DNA from: Lichenostomus cassidix
Taxonomy: Eukaryota > Chordata > Aves > Passeriformes > Meliphagidae
Assembly (NCBI GenBank): GCA_008360975.2
Contig: CM039199.1
Location: 4,170,530-4,234,529, forward strand
Direction of reading: 5' to 3'
Length of the DNA stretch: 64,000 nucleotides
Part shown: piece by piece, positions 38,851 to 51,742 of the stretch
How positions within the stretch are numbered: the stretch's first letter is position 1
Layout of the letters: each line of letters starts with the position of its first letter
The notes under the pieces: generated by a model
The model's input: the letters and a program-made list of their open reading frames with translations, nothing else
The model's database searches: none
Told to the model about the DNA's origin: nothing
Made by a program: the position numbers and the translations under genes

Positions 38851-41800
38851 AGACTCTCCATAGGCTCTGCTGCTGCAGCACCTGCATCCACATTGCTCTG
38901 GTGGAGTTCTGCCTTTGTTTTGACTCCTAAACCTGCCTGGATTTTAGTTTTAGTTGCTCTAGCTGTTCCTTAACTATTTCCCACTTTTTTTTGTGATTAA
39001 TTTCCAAGACATGCTATGGAGTCCTCATTGATACTCTCCAGGGCATTTTCAATCTACTGCTCAAAGGGAGACAAATCTGTACATTCCTTCCTGAAGTCCT
39101 TACGGTCTCCTCAAGGGCTCCTCAGATCTGCTGATAAGATCAGAATGCTCCTAAACATCTGATGGATGTAATTATGGCCAGCATGGTTCTGAATTGTGAA
39201 GGTTAGGAACACCACAGTGCTCGATAGTGCTGGCTGCTCAGCAAGTCACACCAGGCAGTTCCTCCTCTCCCGACACATGTTCACCCCTGCCTTGCTGTGC
39301 CTTAGTGTCATCTCAACCAGTGACTGAGTCATTGGAATTTTGGAGTGATCAGACTCCTGGCTTCTGCCTCAGGGTTTGGTTTTTTCCTTTTTTTAAAGAT
39401 TTGTAGCAACATCCCTAATCCATAGCCCAAATTTAGTATCCTGAATCTCTGCCCAAAAAATCATCAGATGAAAAGTCTTTAAGCTGTTTCCTTTCCTCTC
39501 TGGGTTCTGTTCTCCCATCTGTCTCTCCAGCAAGAGCCATTTGCTCTCCCTCCTCCTGCAGGGAGTCTCTGCAGTGCTAAGGTGGGACTGAGGAGGGAAT
39601 TCTGCATTGTTGCCACCTCTTTAGAGGATGGATCTGGGCACCTGGCACGCTGCTGCTTCTCATCTGCTATCTCAGCCTGCAAACATTTATTTTTCATTAA
39701 AAATTCCACAAGATGTTTAGTTGCTTTGATTGAAAGTGCTGTCAAGGAGTGAATGAAGTGTAACCAACGCAGAAGAATGTTCTTGTCTCTGCTGGGAGCT
39801 GGGAGCAGGTGCTTGGGTGGGAGGACAGGCTGCTCTGTGCTGCTGAACCACAAACCACTGGAGCCTGGGAGGGTTTCCAGGTCAAGTGTTGCTTTGTGCT
39901 TGTCCTGTACATTTCCACTACATATTGGCTGCTGGGGAAATTGGGATCCCAGGAAACCTGTGAGATGGGTCTGACTGAATTCCTAAAGTGGTATTTTATA
40001 TGTTAAGTTCTTTGTGTGGAAGAGAAAAGAGATTCTGTTATTTAGTGTGACTGGCACCTCGAGTAGCAGGTGACAACCTGAGCTATTGCTTCTTCCCTCC
40101 CATCCCCTCAGTCCATCCAAGCAGCATTAGCACAATTCCTGGGCTTTACCTGAACCTCCTTCTTCCCTCCTGAGGTAAATCACACCAAACTAAGGGGGTT
40201 GCTGGCCCTCACTGCTCTCCTGAATACAGATTTGACCAACTTTTCAGGCAGGACTTCTTTGTGACACTTTGACAATGTTTGCCTTCTTTATCACATTCCA
40301 ACTTTCTTTGCACTAAGAACCAGCTTCTTTAGTCCATTATAACAAGACTGTCATATTCATATGCAGAAGGAAATTTGTGTAACCTTAGGGAACCTGAAGT
40401 CCTAGATTTTGGGCCTTACCAAGTGTTGCTTACATATTTTTGAGCAAAACAGCTCTGGCTTAGGTGTTGTATGACAAAAGAGAGCAACTGTGTGTTGGAG
40501 GAGCCATTGAGTGGCAGCTGCTTGATGGAAATGTCACAATTCCTGAGTGTCTGGTTGTGATTTGAAGTAGACCCAGATCAAGTACTTTGAATTACAAGGA
40601 TGTTCAAAGCTTAATCCAGGAGATGTAGTTCAGGTATATCTTGTACACCAGCCACAGAGCATGGTAGACTTTTTCCATGTCATAATTTCCCCTAGTTTGG
40701 ATTGGATCTGTGATTTTTGGGGTTTTTTCCTCAGCACCTTTGTTTTCAAACTCTCCTAGCCTTGTGTCTAAATGTACATCCCACATTCCCAGATGCCTGA
40801 AACAAATACAGCCCATATGGAAGTAGGGCAGGAGGACTGTTCTGCCAGTTCCCTCTGCTTGCCCAAGGACAAGGAAATCCCCAGTGCAAGTCTGGCCATC
40901 CTATCCCTCCTTTCTCTTATTCCACATTGACTCAGCAGGTTTCAGAGGAAGCCCTGGATTTTTATCTGGCATGGAAGGAAAAACAGTTACCTTCCCATCG
41001 CAGCTCTTTGTAGGAAGGCTCTAAATTACCATCCCAGCTGTGTGTAATGTCTGCAGAAGAACAGGATCCCTCCTGCCCCTGCCAGCTCTGCTGGCTGCCC
41101 CATTCCTGCACAGATGGATCGGAAGCGAGCTGGGAAGTGACAGCCTGTTGCACACTGCCACAGACACCAGGAGCAGCTGGAAGTGCAATATTCCATGGAA
41201 CTGCTCTGCAGCAGTTGCTTATTCCCTCCTGGATCGTCTGCCTGGGTCGCTCTTGGATGTGCAGTTCCTCTTTTATCTGAGACTTGGCAGGCAGTGCTTT
41301 CCTGGTTCATTGAGCTCTTTTTCAGAGAGAGACAAAGATTTTGATTTTTTTTCTTGAAGGGGGTGTGGAGGAGAAGTCATTTGCAATCCGTAATTTGGTC
41401 CCAAATTGAGAGCAGCAAAACTTTCCAGGAAAGGATGAGTCCCGCTTTGGCATGAAATTCAGTGGTTTCTGTTGTTTCTGGTTCGTTGCCTGGCTTTTCA
41501 GAGATTGCTGAGCATATGCAGCTCTGCCCAAATTCACTGGGAAGCAGAGAGTGAGGACTCCTGGAAGTCACACCTTCCTTGTTTAACTTAAGCTCATCTT
41601 ACTGGATCACTGGAGGAACTAAACTTTAATAAGTGGCAGATTTATGTCATCCTTTAAGCGACTTGCACCTCACACTGCATTTTCTTTTGATTAATATCAG
41701 GCAGTGATTTAATCAACACTTTTAGTTACAAGCACATTTCATTCCTGGCTGGAAGTTATAAATCAGCAAACTCTATGAAAGGATGTAAATAGAAACCTAC

Positions 41801-43263
41801 AGAATTAATTTGTCAGCCAAGAGGTTCTAGTTTGTCACAACTGCTGCTCCAACCATGAGAACGTATTTTTACAATTAGGAAGAAATGTTCACTTCAAATG
41901 GTATATTACACTAAATAGAAAAAATATCCTGTCACATTGGAACTCAACCTGGGGTTATGGTGGAAGCAACTGAATAAACCAATGAGGACAAACTGAAACA
42001 GGATTTTTCTCTGTAAACCTTTTCAGTGAGTTACCCAAAATATATATTGTGTGTATAACTGAATAGAAACCAAATGCAAGGTAAAGCAAATGAAAGCAAA
42101 ATAAAACCATAATCAAGGTGGTAAGGAATAACATTAAAGTGAATTTCCAAATATATTGAGAATTTGGGGGAAAAAAACCCAGCTGGTGAAAAGTACTTTC
42201 TAAGGGGTGTTTAGAACTTCTGACATGGTGGGTCTGGTAGTGATTCCCATAATTCCAGTTGCTTGTATTGGTTTTGATTATATGCTCTGTGTGTTTTGAC
42301 CAAATACATGAAACAACAAAAATTATAAGCTTCAAAGGAAATGGATTAAATTTAATTAGAGTCTGACAGCAAGAAAGAGTTTAAGTTAGACAGAAAGAGC
42401 AGAAAATAACAAATATGGCCCAAACCATATACTATTGTAGCCCTCTTTAAAGAAATGAGAACTTTAGCAGCTCCAGCCTGAGGTGGGAGATTCCAGAGCC
42501 CAGGGAATTCTCCCCAAGGCTGTCTGGAGATAGGAGCTGAGAGGTGCTGATCCACAGGGACTGACTGAGCCAAAGGGATCAAAAGAAAGAGCTGCAAGAA
42601 GTAAAGGAAGTCATTGCCTTGTCAGTGACCCGATTGATAGCTGGAAATCCTGGAAAACCAACTGATGAACTATGCAGATAAAATAATTGCATGTTTAAGG
42701 AACTGCTTCAATGGATGTATGAATCCCAGCACAAGGCAAGCAGATGGAATCTTTGCAAGATCCCAGCTCAGACTGCAGACTATAATTTATGTTCCCAGTG
42801 TGGTAAAAATGCGAACATTTCTGTGGAATGAGATAAAACCTTCGGGGAAGGCTGGTACCCCCCAAAATGTGGTGGTCCCTGGTGCTCTAGCCTCCTCAGC
42901 AGAGAGGAAATTGCTGTATAATTGCAGCTTTGGATGCTTAAACCCCTGAATGGTTTCTAATCACTAACCTAAAGGTGCTTTCAATAACTCTGGGTATCTG
43001 CTTGCTCTGCAAACTTCTCCAGGTGCTTGGGCTTGGTTTGTTGGTTTGCAGCAGTGGTGCAAGTCTTGTGCATTCCTGGGATGTGCTGGGAATGCTGCTG
43101 GGACAGCAGTGTAGGCGGTGGGCACTTGTGGCCCTGTGCTCTCCAATCTTTCAACATCAGCATGCATGTTTCAAACGTTTGTTTTGGACCGAAGTGAGCG
43201 AAATTAAACGTAGCATTCAATTTGAGATGAGCCGCTGATTTATATAAAACACACACAAGATTG
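38851..43263. other. Unique non-coding DNA with AT-rich candidate at 41580-41950
   Basis: No assignable exon is seen. A minus-strand frame at 41955-42335 (126 codons) would encode a hydrophobic peptide. A frame of that length is about what chance gives in this much AT-rich sequence. The interval 41580-41950 is AT-rich, complex and repeat-free with TAAT-type cores (TTGATTAATATCAG, TTTAATCAACAC, TTTAATAAGTGG) and could be conserved regulatory DNA, at low confidence. Confidence 0.5.
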
Positions 43264-43405
43264 CCTGAAGTGCTCGTGGAGCCTCCAGTGTTGGAAATCT
43301 TTAAGAACCACTTAAGCAAACATGTCAGGAATGATAAGAGCTGAGCTGATGCTGCTGTGGGATGAGAGGCTGGGCAGATGGCCTCCCGAGGTCCTGGCCC
43401 CACGG
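43264..43405 (+). mobile_element. Older CR1 LINE 3' end
   Basis: The order of motifs matches the CR1 3' region. CTCGTGGAGCCTCCAGTGTT and GGAAATCTTTAAGAACCACT resemble the family's 'shows the element's penultimate block' (GTGGAGTCTCC ... GAGATATTCAAGAACC). They are followed by CATGTCAGGAATGAT and GAGGCTGGGCAGATGG, then CCTCCCGAGGTCCTGGCCCC, the terminal GGCTGGACNAGATGACCTCCCGAGGTCC-type segment. The element is more diverged than the one at 4.5 kb and belongs to a subfamily with the CCTCCCGAGGTCC terminus. It explains part of the CpG cluster in this interval. It is 5' truncated and has no open reading frame. Confidence 0.7.
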
Positions 43406-46400
43406 CTGGAGGTCAGGCAGGCATTTCAGAACGAAATAAAAAACAAAAATCAGACCTCTGCAGATCAGCTCCGGCCAAGAAACACGCCCATTGTTAGCAA
43501 GTACAAAGGGAGAATTTGAGCCACTTGCACTTCATGAGTCTTAAAAAAAAAAAAACAAACCTCCTGAAATAGCATCCAGTTGTTTAAGTGACTCAGATTT
43601 TTTTGCTTTGACAGTGTGCTTGGTAAGCTACATTGTTTTGAATGATTTGCTGCTCAGTTCTGTGACATTTATTGCTTTTTGGATGAAAAGGAGAAAACTC
43701 CCCTAGGTCTGTTTAGAATTTGTTCATCTGTAATTTCCACGTATGTTTCCTTATTTAGCGGTTGGAGTTGGAAGTGCGTGTTGGCATTCCCTCCCTCCAA
43801 ATTTATTGAGTTACACTCAGAAGAGCCTCTATTCCTCTCTGTTGGGCAATGTGTACAGAACAGCTTATTCAGCAGTTGCTAAATAGGTGATAGGTATGTG
43901 TGGTTTCTTTCCCTTTCGTCCTCTGCCTTGTTCCCAGCCTTGCCTACAGTCGCATTTCGGCTTGGGAAGGAGAGCTTTGTCCAAGAGCTGGACATGCCTG
44001 GTGCCCAGGTGCAGCCCCCTCGTGGTGTCCCAGCCACCAAACGTGTCCCAGATGTGTCCCAAACGCCGTGGCAGTGGCTGGTGGGGCCGTGGGACTGGCA
44101 GTGGGGTGTGCCGGGAGGGAGCTGCTGGCCAGCCCCAGCTCCAGCCCCAGCTGCAGGGAACAGGGCCAGCAGGGGCTGGGAAGGAGTTGATGTCATTGGG
44201 TTGACCTGGGACACACCCACACGTGCCCAGCCCCAGTATGGACATCAGGGAGATGACTGTGATCTCCCTCCAAGCACCCCGGAGCACCTCCTCCCCTCTC
44301 TCACAGGGGCTGTGGTGGTGACTTGCTGCTTCCAGCCGTGGGAAGGGGTTGGGATGGGGCTGGTAGGCTCAGGAAGGTCACTGTCTTCTGGGGTAGCAAT
44401 CCCGGTCCTGTTACTCTTTTTCCTTAGTATTTTTTTGGCTAGACAGTCCATCTTCTCTCTAACACATTTGTCTCATGGCACCTGGACTAGAGGTAGGACA
44501 AGCAGCACATCTGGTCTGGATCCTGGGGGTGTTGGGAGTGATCTCTTTTGCAGCAGGGCTTTGCTGCAGGTATTTTCAGTCCCTCCTGATCTCTAGCTCG
44601 GGCTATGGATGCCCTGCATTGCTGTCACACTGCAAAAGGACAGCTACGTGTGGCTTCTCAGACTGGAGGTTGAATATTCATTTTAATAAAAAAATTTCTT
44701 TTCTTCATACTTAAAAACCCTTGAAGAGTTCAGAAGTCAATCGACATTAGCACAGGAGGGAAGCTGATGAAGCGGCTGTCTTATTGATAAGAAGTGAGAG
44801 CAGCAGAAACTACACAAATCCCTCTAACAAGACTTGCAGAGAGGGAAAATTAGGCAAATATTTCACCACTAAGGCACAGTCACTTCAGATTAAGAGTGTA
44901 GGTGGATGTGCCCACCTTCCAGTTGCCTTGCTGACTGAGGAAACGTCAGGTGACAGAAGCAATAAGCTCCAGATAGAGCCCATGGGCTCCAAAAACCTCT
45001 ACCAGAATCGTGAGCAGAGGTAGAAAAGTGCCAACATTCAAGTAATTCTTTCCAAAATGCTGCCAGAGATGATTTAATAATGTTCCACTTCTAGCAGCTC
45101 TTCCTCATTGCCCTTCATTTCTGGAGGAAGTCCTAGTGGCATTTTCTGGACTGTACATATCCTGATTGAGATCAAGCTTGAATTTAATCTCTCCCCTAAT
45201 GTTGTTCCACTCTGTTGTGAATCCTCATTCCCCACACTCTGCAGGCTCATGAAAATTTCCATTCTGGCCACAGTGGTGTGAGCAACCTGGGGGTTGGTTA
45301 CTCATTTAAGCTCTTTTAATTTCCTCTGACCACTGTCTGGCAGAGCTGAAGGCTGCAGCACAGACTGTGGCCCTTTTCCTGTGCAATTTGCAGTGTTTTT
45401 TCTCCTAGGTGAGGCCACTGCATGGGTCAGCCAGGAGAATCCAGTATTGCTGGAGGTTGCATGAGACTTTAAGCTGCTTTTTACGCCTGTGGGTTTGTTT
45501 TGTTTGTTTGTAGGTCATCACTTCTGACTCTTTGCAGAGGTTAATTGGACAAATTCACTGTGTGGTTCAACCTTTTGGGTTCAGCTGGTAGAAGAGCCAG
45601 TGGCTGGTCTCAGACTTTGCCTCATGCTTCCTAAAAGATCCTCTGTGGCATTTATGATGATGAAGATGGGAGAGATTCTCCATCTCACATGGCTGTGGAA
45701 AATCTCTGCTCTCATTAGACACACAGTTCCCAACTTTATTTAGCCATTTTCACATGGCAAGGTTGGAGCCAGCTGTTCAGTGAGTGGCAGAAGCCTACAA
45801 TAATTTAACAAAAAAATACATAAGTGAAAAACTGCAGTTGATGTATGGGAGTTCAGCTTCTCTGCCATGGTTTGAAGACACTAATTCAGTTATCCTTGAG
45901 ATCCTCCATAGATCATGGTAGGCTACCTGCAAACTTTGAAACAGAAGTTGGCTCCAGTGTGTGTGTTTGGGGACAATCCCATTGCTTACACATAGGTTTA
46001 GGTTCCTCCCTTTCCTTTTAGAGTAGCTGATAAAATGAGAGAAATGGTGGTTTTGGTTTACAGGAATTCAAACCCTAAAAACCTTCTACAAACAAGAAAG
46101 AAATGCTTTGACTTCCCAGCACAAAGTGCACAGGACATTGTAGGAGATCCATGAGTGATCCTTGTCTGGAGGTTCATAACAGGGATCTGTGTTTTCAGGG
46201 GAGTGTTGCCCTTGTGGAAGGATCAAGGAGCTCAGATCTGATCACTGTCTCGTACTGAACTCTGGAAATGCTGGATGTTGGTGCTGAGTGAGCACTGACA
46301 TTGCCATTGCTGGTGGCACTGATTGCCACCTTGGAGCTCCCCTTTCTGTCCCTCTGGGCTCCTCAGACTGCAGAGTGAGCTCAAACCCAGCAGATCAAAC

Positions 46401-49400
46401 CCTTGTGTGCCACTGCTGCCCTGCTGGAAGCTGCAGTGTGGCTGCCCCAGCCCTGCAGCCTCTGCAGGGACACTCCTGGCCCCTCTGCTCAGGATTCCTG
46501 AGAGCCAAGCCTTGTCTAGCAAGGCTCCCCCTCTAATCAGAGCCGGAGGAAAGGATTCCTCCAGGGTCTGTTCAGAACAGGAGCTGATAAAGATCCAGAA
46601 GGTGATTTCACTCCTCTGTCCATTGATCACAGGCAACCCAGGGAGACCAGACCAAACATAGACACGTCGGCTGTGTCCCAAGGTTATGTGATACAAATGC
46701 TCTTGCTTAAGAGGTGGGGTGTTTTTAAACTCCTCTTGATTATGTGGTCAGTGTGTTTAATTCCTTTCTCTGCTACATTATGAAGTGGGATAAAATCTCA
46801 GTCTCTCTTGCTCCAAGAGTATTTCCTGAGTCTCCCTTCCTCCCAAATGCCCATTTCTTCTTGCCTAATGGCTGGAATCTGTTGGAATAGGACTGGGGCA
46901 GTGTGTGAAACCACTAATACACAGCAGCCTTTAGGAGGATCAGGGATCCGTGGTCCAGAATGCAAATACATGCTTTAAAAACGTTCCACTGAGCAGGAAA
47001 GGGGAGAGGATTAAAGTTTCACTTCCTTTTCATTTTTATGAGCTGAAGTTATTTGTCAGTTGGAAACATGATGAATTAGGCAAACATTATCCTTTCCCTC
47101 CTCCAGGTTGGATGTTCTGCTTTGCATTTCACAGTGCAATGAATAACTAAGCTTCATTATCACCAGGCTGTCAGCACTGAAAAGCTATTGCAGAGCTCTT
47201 TGCCTTTGATTGAACTGTGTGTGCTGTGCACCTCATTCATGGCTCCATGCTTTTGTCACTCAGTGTGTGAATGGCAACAAAAGATGAGTTTGGTTGGAAC
47301 ATTGCTGCTGCCTGGTGTTCACAGGTGTCTTTTCAAAGCCTCACCAGCCTCAGATATTTGCATTGTGCAGTCATGATCACGGTATCGTGAAATAAGTACA
47401 GCAAAGACCATTTCATCATTGCAATTATGTGATTGAAAGATGTGGGGAGCTGCAAAGCCACTGAGGTTAAGAATGCCCTGATGTATAAATAGCCTTGGTG
47501 AAGTGTAAGCATCAAATTGGATGCAGATGGGTTTGTGGACTTTGCAAGTGGCTTGCTTAAGAATGTCTGCACCACACACCCAACCATGCATCCATCATGG
47601 CAAAAGTGCTGTGTTTGTCAGCAGGTCTGAATTATGCTAAAAATACCTAATTTGTACCTAATATTTTGTGTGCTTTACTGCAAAGGATGGCATTATTCTT
47701 CCTGGCCTTCATCTGCAAAATCAGTGGCACAGAAGGCTCTGGTGGTAGAGCAGGTCAGATGGGAGCTGGGGAGAAAATCTGCTTTTGGGGCAGCCCTGGT
47801 CCTGTGCCTGGGCAGGGATGAAGGTGTTCAGGAGAAATGTGGTGTGGAGTCTTCCTACAGCAGCCAGCAGGAGAAAGTAAGCTTTGAGCAGAGGCAGTGA
47901 ACTCTGCTCAGGGACTTTTCTCTTCTTGGGAATAGGTGAAGAGTCCTTTCCCACTGCTTCTCTCTCAGAAGTGAGGCAGGGAAGCCCTCCCTGGCATTCC
48001 TGCATTGGCCAGCTCTGAGTTCTCTGGGTTTTGGGAGTGCCAGTGAGGGATGGGGAGTCTAAAGGCATGGCAGAGCCTGGGCTCCACCTGGCACACACAG
48101 CATTCCCATCCCTACAGCAGGGAAATGTTCCCATCAGCCACATCAGAGGGCAACGGGCTGGGGTGGAGACTTTTCCTCATGAGTCTGGATCACTGACTGG
48201 TGCCATGCAGAGGTTTCATTTCTCACCTCAAGATTAAATCTGAGATTTAATCTTTATTTTTGCAGTGACTGAGTCTTCCCAGCGCTTTTGGCAAAATGGT
48301 CAGCTTTGATGTTGGGCTTAGCCAGACGCTCTCATGAGATGAAATGCTGCCCATCCCAAACTTCCCCCGCGGTTCTATTTAGCAAAGGAATTTTTGAGAA
48401 GGGTCTTTGAGTTGGCATTTTCAAGTGCTGAGTGTAACCCTGAATTTATAAAGCTTCTAAGTCACCACCAGTCACAAGTTCTTTCCGTTTATGACCTCCT
48501 GTTCCCAGCCTGGAGAAACAAAATGGGGCAGGATGGAGTCAGAATTTGAAATTTCTATAAAAGGGCCATGGCCACCTCCAGCTTAGATTTGGGTTAGACT
48601 TTACTGAGAGATGTCACTTTGAGACTAAAGCCTGCAAAGATGTTTTCCTTCTGCAGTCTTGTTTTCAAAGATGTTGGGACGACAGAGCTTTTCACAGAAG
48701 GTCTTTTCACAAGGCTTCAACCCATCTGACCAGCATTAAAATTGCTCTTGTTGGGGTTTTAATTTGGCTTGTGAAGAAAGGGATGTGCTCCAGCAGCTGG
48801 GGTTGAAGCAGCTGAATTTGAGAGTTGCAGCTCTGGAGTAATAGCTTTGATGCTTCTCTAAAATGTGCTATTTTTAAGTGTCAGTGCAGAGAAATGATCT
48901 GTACAAAAGGAACTTGGTGATCTATAGGCAGCCAGGACATGTTATGTGAAAGGAGAGGGGAAAAGAAATAAAACTGAAAAAGTGAATTATAGGAAACCAG
49001 TATAGTAGCACTTGGTGAGCAGTTCTTCAGTAATTTAGGGAAGGTTATACCTGGTCTAACTCAGCATTAAAATAAAAACCATGGGGTAAGATTTTGAGCT
49101 CTAACATTCCCCTGTGGTTAGTAGCAAAGTTTATTCCAACAAGCTAATGGGGTTTTTTAGAGACATCTTTGGTCTCCTAAAGTCAAACTCGTGGCAAGTT
49201 TAAAGTTTTATGGCTGTCTGAGGTACCAACACATGTTTCCATACTGCGCAGTTTTTATGGCTACACTAGAATTACTGATGTTTGTGCATACTTACCAAGT
49301 TATTTAAATATCCTGGTGACTCTTAGCCCAAAACACACACTCAGGCTCTCCAGGGAAGTGCCTGCTACTCCACACAGTTGACTCATGTGGTATACATTGC

Positions 49401-51674
49401 TGAACAGATTTGAAGTACAAGCTGAGAACAGAGGCCCTATGCTGAGTGACTAAGACAAATTACAAAAATTGTGTTATTTTCAGCCTACATGCAGGAAACT
49501 CTGAAGTCAATGAACCTTAGGAAAGATCAACAAATGCAAGATGATCTTTGTAATTTTTTTTTTATCATTCTCAGTGTTTTGTGTCTTTGTTTCTTATAGT
49601 TTTGGGTTTTTTGCTGTGTGTCCTCACCAGGCTATGCTGATCTACCTTGGTGAGAAGCAGTGGGAGAAGATAAAATCTTGGGACATTATTCCTTTATCTT
49701 TACCTCACTGTGCTCTGTTGGGATGCAGGACAATTCCCTCTAAACCCAGGGAACAGCCACCTGTGATGAGAGGAAGAGTGAAATTGTCACCTCAGGCATG
49801 GACATCACAGCAGGAGACCCAAGGAGAAGCTTTTCCATTTGGAAATTGGCTGCAGGGGTGGGATGTGGGTGCCTCACAGAGCCCCAGGTCTGGAGTATTA
49901 ATGGTTATTTGAGTTTTTCTGTCGAATAGATAATAGCAGTGAATATGGCATGGGAATCCTTGTTTAATTGGCATGTTAAAACCCCTCTAAACTCCAAATT
50001 AGTCTGTCTAGCAATGCTAATTCAAAACCAGGATAAATTTGCGTGCTGGCTTTTATGAAAAAAAAAGTGTCTCCTGTACAAATTTCTGAATCTGGAGCTT
50101 TCCAAAGAAATACAACTATTAATATCTCAAAGAAATGAGCTGATGCCTAACTAATGATCTTTCAATGCTGCTGGGAACATGGTTTATATTTTTAATTTTA
50201 TATGATGTCAGCAACCACTTCTGGGGGCTGGCACGTACTGTGGGTGAGTCCAGAACATTTCAGAGACCAGCCAGGATTTTCAAAGCAGCTGTAAGAGTTT
50301 TGACTCCTGGGCACTAAGGAAAAAAATGCTCTTTATGAGCTAAGCCCATCCACAGTGCTTGTTTCCCAGGCTGCCTCATTTATTCAATAATTTGAGACAG
50401 TGTTGGATTAAATTTCATCTTCCAAGCCCCATCTGCTGGAGCTGCTCTGTCATTTATCAAGGACACTACATGCTATCCTTGATTTGATTGCTGCTTCTCT
50501 GGAAACCACTAACAGAGGGTGAGAGCATAAAGAAACAGGGAGGGGGAAAAGAAAGGAAGGGGAAAAAGTCTGCGTTTCTTGAAGGCAAGGAGTCCCTGGC
50601 TGATCTGCTGAGCCCTGCAGTCCCCAGAAACCAACCCCTAAACCAGAGTCTTGTCAAAAATGAGTTCTTCCCTAAGGTAATACTGAAGGAAGAATAAATT
50701 TACAGCTTGTTCATGGAGGACAAGAAGCCTTTCTGTGCTGGACTCACCCTCTCTGGTTCTGATTTTTTTTGTTTTGGATGCATCTCCAAACAATCACTAA
50801 AGATAAACAACACGAGCAGGGAAGCCTAGCCAAGTGGCTGAAATTACTGAACCTTTGAAGACTAAACACATGCAGGATCAATCTTCCCTGTAGCCTTTCC
50901 TACTGAAACTGGATCATTTCTTGCTGCTACAGGAAAAATTGTCTGGAAATCCCACTAGGCCTCCCAGAAAGACTGGTAATCCCTTACCTGCAGCAAACTC
51001 TAATGCGTTTTCCCTCAAACAAACTTTCAAGCCTTCCTTGCTGGGCTGCATTTCTTTTTCTTACCAGTTTAGGAAAGAGTATGGATTAGCCTAATAACTC
51101 ATGGGGTCATTCAGAAGTTGTTAAAGCTACTGATGTCTTTGAAAGCCTTGTTCTCTGCAGCAGCCAGGGCTGGAGTTGGCTCCACTGTTACTGCCTGTAA
51201 CTTTAGCAATTGAACAAGGAACCTTCTTGTAGCAACCTTCATCTGCATTTGCCCGGATAATTTTCAAATTCAGGAAGAGGCTGTTTTTAGCCAGGTCACA
51301 GAGATGTTTGCCAGTGTCTGTGTGCTGGTTTGGGCAGTGCTGCTGCTGTACAATGTAGTTACAGTGCTGGCATGGGAAGAGCTGAGCGTTTATTTCCAGC
51401 GCTGGCTTTGTACAGAGGAATTGCTGCCACGCTCTGCAGTGTCTCCTGAGGTACCATTCCGTGAGGCTCATCAATCAATGTGTCACTAATGACTGCAACC
51501 CAGCTGAGCTGGATGCTGCTACTGCCTGCTGAGAGCAGAGCTGGAGCAGGGAAAACAGACCTGGGAGGTGGGAGCAGCATTGCATTTGTTATATGTTATA
51601 TGCATTTGTTGCTATTGTGAACAAACTGCTTCACTTCCCCTCGCGGCAGGTTCTAAGTGGAGCGTGCCACCAGC
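43406..51674. other. Non-coding DNA with a GC-rich block at 43980-44190
   Basis: No exon is recognised. The longest open frame of the window (plus strand, 43898-44596, 232 codons) lies here, overlapped by long frames in other phases and on the other strand. That overlap is the signature of a GC-rich, stop-poor stretch and not of a gene. Its product is Pro/Ala/Trp/Gly-rich low complexity without a domain. A 13-A run is at 43543-43555. A second GC-rich patch is at 46280-46560. Elsewhere the block is ordinary AT-rich unique DNA. Confidence 0.5.
43980..44190. other. GC-rich block with local CpG
   Basis: The block is rich in CCAGCC, GGGGCTG and TGGCAGTGG words, with about seven CpG between 44020 and 44120. 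It is short for a CpG island and no TATA, initiator or first exon stands out. It may be a small GC-biased patch or the edge of a decayed regulatory region. Confidence 0.4.
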
Positions 51675-51742
51675 ATCCAAAATAACTGTAATTGCAACTG
51701 CATGCAGGATCCAAAATAATTGTGATTGCAACTGCATGCAGC
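51675..51742. repeat. 34-bp tandem duplication
   Basis: A 34-bp unit beginning ATCCAAAATAA and ending in ATTGCAACTGCATGCAG occurs twice in tandem, the copies differing at two or three positions. Each copy contains ATTGCAAC, a C/EBP-like half-site, and TGCATGCA, a self-complementary octamer. The high identity points to a fairly recent duplication. Confidence 0.9.

Noticed and set aside
41955..42335. 126-codon minus-strand frame encoding a hydrophobic, membrane-like peptide
   Set aside because: T-rich DNA read in this phase naturally gives Phe/Leu/Ile runs. By rough estimate about one open frame of this length is expected by chance in 128 kb of two-strand AT-rich sequence.
43898..44596. 232-codon plus-strand open frame as a gene
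   Set aside because: It overlaps other long frames in other phases and on the opposite strand, lies in stop-poor GC-rich DNA, is low-complexity and has no recognisable domain.
45650..45730. C/D-box snoRNA suggested by TGATGATGA
   Set aside because: No D box (CTGA) or terminal stem lies at a suitable distance.
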